A DNA stretch of 64,000 nucleotides, taken from assembly GCF_900269665.1 (NCBI RefSeq), contig NZ_LT985361.1, forward strand, positions 8,848,174 to 8,912,173, in the 5' to 3' direction. Below the pieces are notes generated by a model, which was not told where the DNA came from, ran no database searches, and saw nothing but the letters and a program-made list of their open reading frames with translations. Position 1 is the first letter of the stretch. Each line of letters opens with the position of its first letter. This DNA comes from Nocardia suismassiliense. GTDB taxonomy: Bacteria; Actinomycetota; Actinomycetes; Mycobacteriales; Mycobacteriaceae. This document shows positions 17,836-26,156 of this stretch, piece after piece. Both the position numbers and the translations under genes were made by a program.

Positions 17836-18890
17836 TGGCAGCGCATCCGGAGGTTCAGCAACTGCTGGACGAGGCGGTGCGTGAGCGCGGCCTGCCGGGC
17901 ATCGTCAGCGAGATCCGCGACGCTCGCGGCCGCTGGTTCGGTGCGGCAGGGGTGGCCGACACCTCGACCGGCCGCCCGCGTGCCGAACATGAGCAGTTCC
18001 GAATCGGCAGCGCCACAAAGGCGTTCACGGCGACGGTGGTCCTGCAACTGGTCGCCGAGGGCAGGTTGAGCCTCGACGACACGGTGGAGCGGTGGCTACC
18101 TGGACTGGTGGCAGGCAACGGAAACGACGGCAGCGCGATCAGCATTCGGCAACTGCTCGACCACACCAGCGGGCTGTTCAACCACACCGACGACGAACAG
18201 GTGCGCTCCGCCGAGGGCTGGCGGCCCGAACAGCTGGTCCGCATCGCGACCACACACCCGCCCTACTTCGCCCCCGGTGCGCACTTCCGATACGCCAACA
18301 CCAACTACATCCTCGCCGGACTGCTCATCGAGCAGGTGACGAATGCCCCACTCGCGCAAGAGATCAACCGCCGGATCTGCGAACCTCTCGGCTTGACCGG
18401 AACCTACTGCGCAGGCGCCGCGACCGAAATCCGCGGGCCGCACCCACGCCACTACTCCACTTTGTTCGACCCCACGCCGGACGCCACGGTCCACGACATC
18501 ACCGAAATGGACCAGACCTGGGCCGGCGCCGCAGGCGACATGGTCTCGACCACCGGAGACCTCCAGGTCTTCTTGCACGCACTGCTGACCGGGCGGCTGC
18601 TGCCACCGACCCAGCAGCGAGAAATGTGGACCACCGTGTCCACCGAAGGCGCGGAGTGGGTCCCGGACACCAGATATGGCTGCGGCGTGTTCGAACAGCA
18701 GCTGCCATGCGGCACAACGGTTTACGGTCTCGGCGGAGCCACTATGGGCTCGTGGATGTGGGCGATGGGCAGCCGGGACGGCGAGCGCATCGTGGTGACG
18801 CACACCAACGGCGACTGGAACGACCCGCTGGAGGTCTTCCTCGCGGTGCTGGACACCCAGTTCCGCTCGACTATGCCGGCCGCTCACTGA
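17835..18890 (+). CDS. Beta-lactamase-family serine hydrolase
   Basis: 351 residues. Class C/D-Ala-D-Ala carboxypeptidase fold: SxxK in IGSATKAFTATV, the Tyr-x-Asn motif YANTNYILAG, and the C-terminal His/Lys-Thr-Gly-equivalent region GLGGATMGSWMW, in which HxG/KTG is replaced by a Gly-rich strand. No signal peptide is seen. It could be an esterase or peptidase rather than a lactamase. Third gene of the HTH/Clp-N operon; a bidirectional hairpin follows the stop. Confidence 0.85.
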   Translation: MAAHPEVQQLLDEAVRERGLPGIVSEIRDARGRWFGAAGVADTSTGRPRAEHEQFRIGSATKAFTATVVLQLVAEGRLSLDDTVERWLPGLVAGNGNDGSAISIRQLLDHTSGLFNHTDDEQVRSAEGWRPEQLVRIATTHPPYFAPGAHFRYANTNYILAGLLIEQVTNAPLAQEINRRICEPLGLTGTYCAGAATEIRGPHPRHYSTLFDPTPDATVHDITEMDQTWAGAAGDMVSTTGDLQVFLHALLTGRLLPPTQQREMWTTVSTEGAEWVPDTRYGCGVFEQQLPCGTTVYGLGGATMGSWMWAMGSRDGERIVVTHTNGDWNDPLEVFLAVLDTQFRSTMPAAH

Positions 18891-18896
18891 ACGACA

Positions 18897-18928
18897 AAGG
18901 CCGCCTCCCCGTATGGGAAGGCGGCCTT
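18897..18928. terminator. Bidirectional terminator hairpin
   Basis: Perfect 10-bp stem AAGGCCGCCT / AGGCGGCCTT between the convergent hydrolase and helicase genes; T-rich on both sides (AAA upstream, TTGATCTTT downstream). Confidence 0.85.
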
Positions 18929-18947
18929 GATCTTTCAGCTAGTGAAC

Positions 18948-20552
18948 TTAGGCGCGCGCGGCAGGAGCCTGCTCACGGGTCGCCCGGGTGCGCGGCGCGG
19001 CGCCACGGACCGGCCGGGCCGCGGAACGGCCCGCGTTGTCGAAACCATGGGCTGTGGCGCCGTTCGCGCCACGCCCGGCCCGGCTGCGCGACTGGCCACC
19101 GGCGACGTGTGCCGCGGCGTCGCCGCCACGCCCACCACGACCACGCGACTGACCACCGGCGACACCGCGCGACGCGGTGTCATCGGTACTGCGCGCGGTC
19201 CGGCTGCGCGGCTGCCCACCGGCGGGCGCGCCGTCACGTGCGCCACGACTACGGGCCTGACCGGCAGGCGCGCTGTAGCGACGATCGCCACCACCACGGC
19301 GGTTGCGGTTGCCCTGTCCTTCGGAGGTCGACGCCACAGGCATCGCGCTCGGTGCGACCCGCGGCGCGACGGTGCCGACCAGCGCCGTCACCGGTGCGGC
19401 GTCCGCGGTCACCCGCTGCGAGGCGACATTGATGTTCGCCTTGCGCAGCAGTGCCGCGACGTCGCGGCGCTGCTCGGGCAGCACGACGGTGACGACATCA
19501 CCGGAGCTGCCCGCGCGGGCGGTGCGCCCGGAGCGGTGCAGGTAAGCCTTGTGCTCGGCGGGCGGATCGACGTGCACGACCAGCTCGACGTCGTCGACGT
19601 GCACGCCGCGCGCCGCGATATCGGTCGCGACCAGCACGCGAGCCGAGCCGTTGGTGAAGGCGGCCAGGTTGCGGTCGCGGGCCACCTGCGAGAGGTTGCC
19701 GTGCAGGTCCGTCGCGGGAATGCCCGCGGTGGTGAGCTGCTTGGCCAGCTTGCGGGCCTGGTGCTTGGTGCGCATGAACAGGATGCGGCGGCCGGAGCCC
19801 GCGGCCAGCGTCTCCACCAGGATCCGCTTGGCCTCGACGCCGCCGACCTCGAAGACGTGATGGGTCATCGCGGGCACCGGCGAGTCCGCCGTGTCGACCG
19901 AGTGCGTGGCCGGGTTGCGCATGAACTGCTTGACCAGCTTGTTCACGCCGTTGTCCAGCGTCGCGGAGAACAGCAGTCGCTGGCCGCCGCTCGGGGTCGA
20001 GGCGAGGATGCGGGTCACCGCGGGCAGGAAGCCGAGGTCGGCCATGTGGTCGGCCTCGTCCAGCACGGTGATCTGCACGTCCTGCAGCGACACCAGACGC
20101 TGACGCATCAGGTCCTCGAGCCGGCCGGGGCAGGCGACGACGATGTCGACGCCGGTGGAGAAGGCCTTGGCCTGCCGGTGCTGGGAGACGCCACCCATGA
20201 TGGTGGTCACCTTCAGCCCCGCGGCGGTGGCCATCGGCTCGAGCGCGGCGGCGATCTGGGTGGCCAGCTCACGGGTCGGGGCGAGGATCAGGCCGCGGGG
20301 ACGGCGGCCCGGCTTGCGGTCTCCACCGGCGAGGCGGTCGACCATCGGGATGGAGAAGGCCAGCGTCTTGCCGCTACCCGTCTTGCCGCGGGCGAGCACG
20401 TCGCGACCGGCCAGGGTGTCGGGCAGGGTGGCCGCCTGAATCGGGAACGGAGCGGTGATGCCGCTCGCCGTCAGGGCGCCGACCAGCTTCGCGCCGACGC
20501 CGAGAGCGGCGAAGGACGTGGTGGCGGCAGGGTTCGAAGAAGGATTCGTCAT
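18948..20552 (-). CDS. DEAD-box RNA helicase with RGG-like tail
   Basis: 534 residues. Core helicase motifs in order: Q-motif region AALGVGAKLVGALTASG, Walker A ARGKTGSGKT, PTRELA, VACPGRLEDL, DEAD in VLDEADHMADLGF, SAT, then ATDIAARGVHVDDV and HRSGRTARAG. The C-terminal about 130 residues are a low-complexity Gly/Arg/Ser tail with four degenerate repeats such as GGQPRSRTARS and GGQSRSRAGRG, an RNA-binding extension. RhlE/DeaD-like, acting in RNA unwinding, ribosome assembly or cold adaptation. ATG 20552 chosen; upstream in-frame codons are not conserved-looking. Confidence 0.92.
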   Translation of the reverse strand: MTNPSSNPAATTSFAALGVGAKLVGALTASGITAPFPIQAATLPDTLAGRDVLARGKTGSGKTLAFSIPMVDRLAGGDRKPGRRPRGLILAPTRELATQIAAALEPMATAAGLKVTTIMGGVSQHRQAKAFSTGVDIVVACPGRLEDLMRQRLVSLQDVQITVLDEADHMADLGFLPAVTRILASTPSGGQRLLFSATLDNGVNKLVKQFMRNPATHSVDTADSPVPAMTHHVFEVGGVEAKRILVETLAAGSGRRILFMRTKHQARKLAKQLTTAGIPATDLHGNLSQVARDRNLAAFTNGSARVLVATDIAARGVHVDDVELVVHVDPPAEHKAYLHRSGRTARAGSSGDVVTVVLPEQRRDVAALLRKANINVASQRVTADAAPVTALVGTVAPRVAPSAMPVASTSEGQGNRNRRGGGDRRYSAPAGQARSRGARDGAPAGGQPRSRTARSTDDTASRGVAGGQSRGRGGRGGDAAAHVAGGQSRSRAGRGANGATAHGFDNAGRSAARPVRGAAPRTRATREQAPAARA

Positions 20553-20847
20553 ATGAGGTGGGTGTGCCTTCCAGGCATCGGGGTGTACCCCAGCGCTGCG
20601 CAGGACTGCCGTCCGTGCGTTCGGTGTTATGACACCCAGCTGAGGCGCCGACGCGAAAGGTAAGACATCCACGACGGATCGAGAGGGAGCGTGAAGATCA
20701 ACGCTTGCCTCGGGTAACTCTACCGCAACCTCGAGTATTCCTCGACGCCAGGTTGCCAGTGGGTTACGTCACTCCTCGCCCGGGCCAGGAATGACCGGCG
20801 CAGGCTCGCCCATCTGTGATCCAGCGCCGGCGCACCGCCAACGAAAA
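20553..20847 (-). other. Gene-free leader region upstream of the helicase gene
   Basis: About 300 bases between the helicase start and the metE terminator hold no convincing ORF. Helicase genes of this group often have long 5' leaders, and this stretch probably holds the promoter and leader; no defined riboswitch or clear promoter could be picked out by eye. Confidence 0.4.
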
Positions 20848-20873
20848 CCGCCCCCTGCGAAAACAGGGGGCGG
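20848..20873 (-). terminator. Rho-independent terminator of metE homologue
   Basis: 10-bp perfect stem CCGCCCCCTG / CAGGGGGCGG with a six-base loop, followed on the minus strand by TTTTCGTT. It lies 15 bases after the metE stop. Confidence 0.85.
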
Positions 20874-20887
20874 CCAACGTAGTTCGG

Positions 20888-23191
20888 CTACTCGCTCGCG
20901 AGCGCGCGTCTGCGCACCCGTCGCGCCGCGGCCACCATGTTGCGCAACGACGGCTCGAGCTGCCAGTAGTGCCTGGTCTTGAGCCCGCCGTCCGGATTGG
21001 CCCATAGTCGTTCCGGCGTAATGGCTTCCGCCGCGGCGGTGAGCAGTTCGTCCAGCTCGTCGATGTCCGGGATCCGCGCCGAGCGGCTCTCGTAGACACC
21101 GGGACCGACACCGTGGCTCAGCCCGTGGTCGGTGCCGCTGTCCGCCTTGAGCGCCTTGACCACCCAGTCGATCGAGCGGGTAGCCACGATCGCGGTGACG
21201 TCGCAGTCGAGTTCCTCGATCGCCTCGACCACCTCGGCGCGGCCGGAATAGCCGATGTGCGTGTGGATCTGGGTTTCCGGCTTCACCCCGGAGGTGGCCA
21301 GCCGGAACGCGCCGACCGCCCAGCGCAGGTACTCCGCCCGCCCCTCGGGCCGCAGCGGCAGCATCTCCCGCAGCGCGGGCTCGTCGACCTGGATGATCGC
21401 GATGCCGGCCCGTTCCAGGTCCACCACCTCGTCCCGGATGGCCAGCGCCACCTGATCCGCGGTCTCGTGCAGCGGCAGGTCCTGCCGGACGAAGGAGCGC
21501 GCGAGCATGGTGACCGGACCGGTGACCATGCCCTTGACCGGCTTGTCGGTCAACGACTGGGCGTAGCTGATCCACTCCACCGACATCGGCGCGGGCCGCG
21601 ACACATCGCCGTAGATGATCGGCGGCCGCACGCAGCGCGATCCGTACACCTGCACCCAGCCGAAGTGGGTGGTCGCGAAGCCGTCGAGCAGCTCGGCGAA
21701 GTACTGGATCATGTCGTTGCGCTCGTGCTCGCCGTGCACCAGCACGTCGAGCCCGATGTCCTCCTGCAGCCGGATCGTCGCCTCGATCTCGGCTTCGATC
21801 CGCTTCTTGTAGTCGTCGAAGGACAACCGGCCCTGGCCCAGTTCGTAGCGGGCCTGCCGAATCTTGTTGGTCTGCGGGAAGGAACCGAGCGTGGTCGCCG
21901 GCACCGGCGGCAGATTCAGCTTGGCCTGCTGGGCCTCCCGGCGCACCGCGTACGGCTCGCGCGCCCGCATATCCGGCGTGACCGCGTAAACCCGTTGGCG
22001 CACCGCGTGTTTCTGCTTGAAGTGCACCTCGGTCGGTCGCTTGCGCCAGCTGTCCGACGGGCCGTCGGTGAGCGCCTTGGCGAGCGAAACCACCTCGCCC
22101 ACCTTCTGTTTCGCGAAGGCGAGCCGGTCTGCGACATTACCGAGGATGTCGTACTCGATGAGCAGGTCGTAGGGCACGTGCAGCAGCGTGGTGCCGGTTG
22201 ACACGACCAGGTCCGGGCACACCTGTGCGAGCTGGTTGAGGTACTCGAGCGTGACGTAACGGTCGGCGCGCCAGACGTTCTGACCGCTGATCACCCCGGC
22301 GTACAGGCGCTTCCGGCGAATGCCCGGAATCTCCGCGAGCTCCTCCGGCCGGATGCGGTAGCTGGCCAGGTCGAGCCCGATGGCCTCGACATTGCTGGCC
22401 GCCAGGATGCGCAGCGCCTCACCGAAATCGCCGTACTGACCGGTGACGAGCATGCGCGGCCGCAGCGGCGCCTTCGAAAGCCGTTGGTAGGCAGCCTCGA
22501 ACGCGGCCAGCTCGGCGGGCGTGCGCTCACTGGTGAACGCGGGCTCGTCCAGCTGCACGCAGGTGGAGCCGCGCTTGGCCAGGATCTCGAAGAGCTCCTC
22601 GTAGGCAGGCAGCAGCCGGTCGAGCAGCTTCAGCGTGTCGAACTCGTCCTCACCGGGGACCTGCCCCGCCTTGGACAGCAGCAGCAGCGACACCGGGCCG
22701 AGCACCACCGGTCGCAGCTCGATGCCCTGCGCCTTGGCCCGGTCGAATTCGTCGAGCAACGCCTCGGGATGCAGCGAGAATTCGGTGTCGGCGTCCAATT
22801 CCGGCTGGCGGTAGTGGTAATTGGTGCCGAAGAACCGCACCAACTCCAGCGGCGGCAGATCCGGCCTGCCGCGCGCCATCAGGAAATAGAAGTCCAGCGG
22901 ATCCATCTCGTCGCGGAACGGCTCGAACCGCTTGGGCACCGCGCCGAACATCAGCGCGTTGTCGAGCACGTGGTCGTAGAACGAGAAGGTATTGCCGGGG
23001 ACCTGGGTCAACCCGGTGGCGGCGAGTTCGTTGAACTGCCGTTCCTGAATGTCACGGCCCACCGCGAGCAACTCTTCGCGGGGAATCGCACCGCGCCAAT
23101 AGGCCTCGAGTGCCCGCTTGAGTTCTCGATGCGGCCCGATGCGCGGATAGCCGAGAATGCTCGACCCGTAGCCGTCGGTCACGTTCACCAT
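20888..23191 (-). CDS. metE: MetE homologue lacking the canonical zinc ligands
   Basis: 767 residues, full length for cobalamin-independent methionine synthase, with both halves: N-terminal SSILGYPRIGPHRELKRAL and C-terminal TTLGSFPQTNKIRQAR, GSRCVRPPIIYGDVSRPAPM, IIQVDEPALRE. Canonical MetE binds a catalytic zinc through His, Cys, Glu and Cys (E. coli His641, Cys643, Glu665, Cys726). Here His645 is kept, but the other positions are Gly647 (THIGYS), Val669 (AIVATRS) and Gly735 (NPDGGLKT). HGEPER is also altered to HGEHER. Zinc-dependent methyl transfer to homocysteine would not be expected in the normal way. It follows fadB2 by 90 bp and ends at a strong terminator. Best read as a MetE paralogue of uncertain activity. 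Confidence 0.85.
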   Translation of the reverse strand: MVNVTDGYGSSILGYPRIGPHRELKRALEAYWRGAIPREELLAVGRDIQERQFNELAATGLTQVPGNTFSFYDHVLDNALMFGAVPKRFEPFRDEMDPLDFYFLMARGRPDLPPLELVRFFGTNYHYRQPELDADTEFSLHPEALLDEFDRAKAQGIELRPVVLGPVSLLLLSKAGQVPGEDEFDTLKLLDRLLPAYEELFEILAKRGSTCVQLDEPAFTSERTPAELAAFEAAYQRLSKAPLRPRMLVTGQYGDFGEALRILAASNVEAIGLDLASYRIRPEELAEIPGIRRKRLYAGVISGQNVWRADRYVTLEYLNQLAQVCPDLVVSTGTTLLHVPYDLLIEYDILGNVADRLAFAKQKVGEVVSLAKALTDGPSDSWRKRPTEVHFKQKHAVRQRVYAVTPDMRAREPYAVRREAQQAKLNLPPVPATTLGSFPQTNKIRQARYELGQGRLSFDDYKKRIEAEIEATIRLQEDIGLDVLVHGEHERNDMIQYFAELLDGFATTHFGWVQVYGSRCVRPPIIYGDVSRPAPMSVEWISYAQSLTDKPVKGMVTGPVTMLARSFVRQDLPLHETADQVALAIRDEVVDLERAGIAIIQVDEPALREMLPLRPEGRAEYLRWAVGAFRLATSGVKPETQIHTHIGYSGRAEVVEAIEELDCDVTAIVATRSIDWVVKALKADSGTDHGLSHGVGPGVYESRSARIPDIDELDELLTAAAEAITPERLWANPDGGLKTRHYWQLEPSLRNMVAAARRVRRRALASE

Positions 23192-23281
23192 GAGCGCGCT
23201 GCTCCCTTCGATGGCTGTGCGGCGCCCACTACGAAGACTGGACGCCGCACGCTATTGCGCCTGGGTTGAATCGAAACGAGC

Positions 23282-24154
23282 TCAGGCCCGGTTGTACTGG
23301 TAGAAACCGGCGCCGGTCTTCTTGCCGAGCAACCCAGCTTCGACCATACGCATGAGCAGCGGCGGAGCCGAGTACAGCGGCTCCTTGAATTCCTGGTACA
23401 TCGAGTCGGCGATCGACTTGACGGTGTCCAGGCCGACCAGGTCGGTCAGCGCCAGCGGGCCCATCGGGTGCGCGCAGCCGAGCACCATCGCCTTGTCGAC
23501 GTCGTCCTTGGTGGCGAAGCCGGACTCGACCATCCGGATGGCCGAGAGCAGGTACGGCACCAGCAGCGCGTTCACCACGAAGCCGGAGCGGTCGGCGGAG
23601 CGCACGACCTGCTTGTCCAGCACATCACCGGCGAATGCCTCGGCCCGCTTGGACACGGCCTCGCTGGTCTTCAGCGTGGTGACCAGCTCGACCAGCGGCA
23701 GCACCGGCACCGGGTTGAAGAAGTGCATGCCGACCACGCGCTCGGGCTGGGTGGTGGCGACGGCGATCTTCATGATCGGGATGGAGGAGGTGTTGGAGGC
23801 CAGCACCGCGGACGGGTCGGTGACGACCTTGTCCAGCTCGGCGAAGATGGCGGTCTTCACCTTCTCGTCCTCGAGCACCGCCTCGACCACCAACTGGCGG
23901 TCGGCGAAGTCGTTGAGGTCGGAGGTGAACCGCAGTCGCCAGGCGGCCTGCTCGCGTTCCCGCTCGGTGATCTTGCCGCTGCTGACGCCGCGGTCCAGCG
24001 AACGAAGGATGCGGGCACGACCCGCGGCGGCCAATTCCCTGGTCTGTTCGAAGACGAGCACGTCGACGTGCGCCCTGGCACACACCTCCGCGATTCCGGC
24101 ACCCATTTGTCCGGCGCCGATGACACCGACGCGTTGAATCTTCTCGCTGCTCAC
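23282..24154 (-). CDS. fadB2: 3-hydroxybutyryl-CoA dehydrogenase (FadB2 type)
   Basis: 290 residues, GTG start with GGAGCGGGAC upstream. NAD-binding Rossmann motif VGVIGAGQMGAGIAEV, substrate/catalytic segment ASNTSSIPIMKIA, GMHFFNPVPVLPLVELV with the catalytic His, and GFVVNALLVPYLLSAIRM. Oxidises 3-hydroxyacyl-CoA in fatty-acid or butanoate metabolism in the cytosol. It lies directly downstream of isocitrate lyase, the same order as icl1-fadB2 in mycobacteria, consistent with joint use on fatty acids, though a strong hairpin separates the two here. Confidence 0.93.
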   Translation of the reverse strand: MSSEKIQRVGVIGAGQMGAGIAEVCARAHVDVLVFEQTRELAAAGRARILRSLDRGVSSGKITEREREQAAWRLRFTSDLNDFADRQLVVEAVLEDEKVKTAIFAELDKVVTDPSAVLASNTSSIPIMKIAVATTQPERVVGMHFFNPVPVLPLVELVTTLKTSEAVSKRAEAFAGDVLDKQVVRSADRSGFVVNALLVPYLLSAIRMVESGFATKDDVDKAMVLGCAHPMGPLALTDLVGLDTVKSIADSMYQEFKEPLYSAPPLLMRMVEAGLLGKKTGAGFYQYNRA

Positions 24155-24245
24155 GTCCCGCTCCTGCTGTTGGTCTGGCTAGTCGGTGGCTGGAAGGGGT
24201 GTGCTCTGGTGTGAGCGGCCCTTCGATGGTCCAAGGTATAGGGAT

Positions 24246-24280
24246 GCCCTCCCCGCCGGGGCTGTTCAGGCGGGGAGGGC
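24246..24280 (-). terminator. 12-bp hairpin after isocitrate lyase
   Basis: Perfect stem GCCCTCCCCGCC / GGCGGGGAGGGC, 11-base loop, lying between aceA and fadB2. No long T-tract on the minus strand, so it may be a U-less terminator or attenuate read-through into fadB2. Confidence 0.7.
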
Positions 24281-24350
24281 GGTACACCCCTACAGGGGGT
24301 TATCGGTATTCACGTCGGGAACCTCATTCCCTGAGCGAATCACGAGTGGC

Positions 24351-25640
24351 TCAGTGGAACTGGCCCTCTTCGGTGGAGCCCTTCAGCGCCGCGGTGGACG
24401 TGTTCGGGTCGACCGTGGTGGCGATGGTGTCGAAGTAGCCGGCACCGACCTCACGCTGGTGCTTGATGGCGGTGAAGCCACGCTCGGTAGCGGCCTTGAA
24501 CTCGCGCTCCTGCAGGTCGACGAAGGCGGTCATGCCCTCACGGGCGTAGCCGTAAGCCAGGTCGAACATGCCGTAGTTGAGCGAGTGGAAGCCGGCCAGG
24601 GTGATGAACTGGAACTTGAAGCCCATCGCGCCGAGCTCACGCTGGAACTTCGCGATGGTCGCGTCGTCCAGGTGCGCCTTCCAGTTGAAGGAGGGCGAGC
24701 AGTTGTAGGCCAGCAGCTGGTCCGGGAACTCGCTGCGCACCGACTCGGCGAACTTGCGCGCGACCTCGAGGTCCGGCACGCCGGTCTCCATCCAGATGAG
24801 GTCGGCGTAGGGGGCGTAGGCCTTGGCCCGCGCGATGCAGGGCTCGATGCCGTTCTTCACACCGAAGAAGCCCTCGGCGGTGCGGGTCCCGTCCAGGAAC
24901 TCCCGGTCGCGCTCGTCCACGTCGGAGGTGATCAGGGTGGCGGCCTCGGCGTCGGTGCGGGCGATGATCACCGACGGCACGTCGGCGACGTCGGCGGCCA
25001 GGCGCGCGGAGGTCAGGGTGCGGATGTGCTGCTGGGTGGGGATCAGCACCTTGCCACCGAGGTGGCCGCACTTCTTCTCCGAGGCCAGCTGGTCTTCCCA
25101 GTGCACACCGGCGGCACCGGCGGCGATCATGGCCTTCTGCAGCTCGTAGGCGTTCAGCGCGCCACCGAAGCCGGCCTCGGCGTCGGCGACGATCGGCGCC
25201 AGCCAGTTGCTGACCGAGGTGTCACCCTCGACCTTGGCGATCTCGTCGGCGCGCAGCAGCGCGTTGTTGATGCGGCGCACCACCGACGGCACCGAGTTCG
25301 CGGGGTACAGCGACTGGTCCGGGTAGGTGTGGCCGGACAGGTTCGCGTCACCGGCGACCTGCCAACCGGACAGGTAGATGGCCTTCAGGCCGGCGCGGAC
25401 CTGCTGAACCGCCTGGTTACCGGTGAGGGCGCCCAGCGAGTTGATGTAGTCCTCGTTGTTCACGAGATCCCAGAGGATCTCCGAACCGCGGCGAGCGAGG
25501 GTGGCCTCTTCGACGACGGTGCCCTGGAGCTTCGACACCTGCTCGGCGGTGTAGTTACGGGTGACGCCCTTCCAGCGGGGGTTGGTGTCCCAGTCCTGCT
25601 GGATTTCCGCAGCGGTCTTCGGGGTGCCGGCGTTCGACAT
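24351..25640 (-). CDS. aceA: Isocitrate lyase
   Basis: 429 residues. Cleaves isocitrate to glyoxylate and succinate in the glyoxylate shunt. Signature KKCGHLGGK with the catalytic Cys, VADAEAGFGGALNAYELQKA, IARTDAEAATL and LAYNCSPSFNWKAHL are all intact. ATG 25640 chosen for its GGAG ribosome-binding site; an ATG four codons upstream is less likely. The upstream region has repeats similar to the RamB consensus known from corynebacteria and mycobacteria. Also relevant because the purine pathway downstream releases glyoxylate. Confidence 0.97.
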   Translation of the reverse strand: MSNAGTPKTAAEIQQDWDTNPRWKGVTRNYTAEQVSKLQGTVVEEATLARRGSEILWDLVNNEDYINSLGALTGNQAVQQVRAGLKAIYLSGWQVAGDANLSGHTYPDQSLYPANSVPSVVRRINNALLRADEIAKVEGDTSVSNWLAPIVADAEAGFGGALNAYELQKAMIAAGAAGVHWEDQLASEKKCGHLGGKVLIPTQQHIRTLTSARLAADVADVPSVIIARTDAEAATLITSDVDERDREFLDGTRTAEGFFGVKNGIEPCIARAKAYAPYADLIWMETGVPDLEVARKFAESVRSEFPDQLLAYNCSPSFNWKAHLDDATIAKFQRELGAMGFKFQFITLAGFHSLNYGMFDLAYGYAREGMTAFVDLQEREFKAATERGFTAIKHQREVGAGYFDTIATTVDPNTSTAALKGSTEEGQFH

Positions 25641-26156
25641 CTCTGACTCCACTTCCTCGTTTTAAGTCGATTGCCCCACGGCCGAGCAGTGAAACAGCTC
25701 GAACTGCTGGAGCGGCAATTTGCAGGCTTGCTAGGCCCATGGGGTGTACTTCCACACGATTGCACAATGCGAAATGGCCGTCTACCTGTTGCTAATGCGA
25801 ATCTAAGCTAGGTTTCGATCCCGGTTTGCTAACTTTGCGAAATTAGCGGGCTAATTGCAAACGGTGAACCTACCGGCTGGTAGCCCTGACGTGCGGTTTT
25901 AGCGTAACGCTCGTACTGTTAGAGATCGGCGGCACATCGGTCGTCGACCGGGCGCGGCATTCCGGGTTGTGAGGACGTTCACAAGTCCGGGCGGGTGCCG
26001 CCCATGTGGGCCACGCCACCCTCGCCTGGGCCGGGCGCGCGGCGTCGGGCAGACTGAGGCGAATCCGAACTTGGACATGCGTCCGGCGCCCTGGCGTCGC
26101 GAACGGCAGCACTGCCTGGACAACCGACAGGGCTGCGCACCCGAACAGGAGTCCCC
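25641..26156. promoter_or_regulatory. Divergent control region of aceA with RamB-like sites
   Basis: 516 bases without a gene, unusually A+T-rich in its centre. TAACTTTGCGAAA (25831-25843) and AATTGCAAA (25854-25862, reverse form of TTTGCAATT) resemble the RamB box built around TTTGCAAA; TTAGCGGGCTAA (25844-25855) between them is a 12-bp palindrome. These would control aceA on the minus strand. The right half, leading to the lipase gene, shows nothing clear. Confidence 0.5.

Noticed and set aside
23192..23281. Cobalamin riboswitch ahead of metE
   Set aside because: Only 90 bases separate metE from fadB2, too short for a B12 riboswitch, and no B12-box-like sequence was seen.
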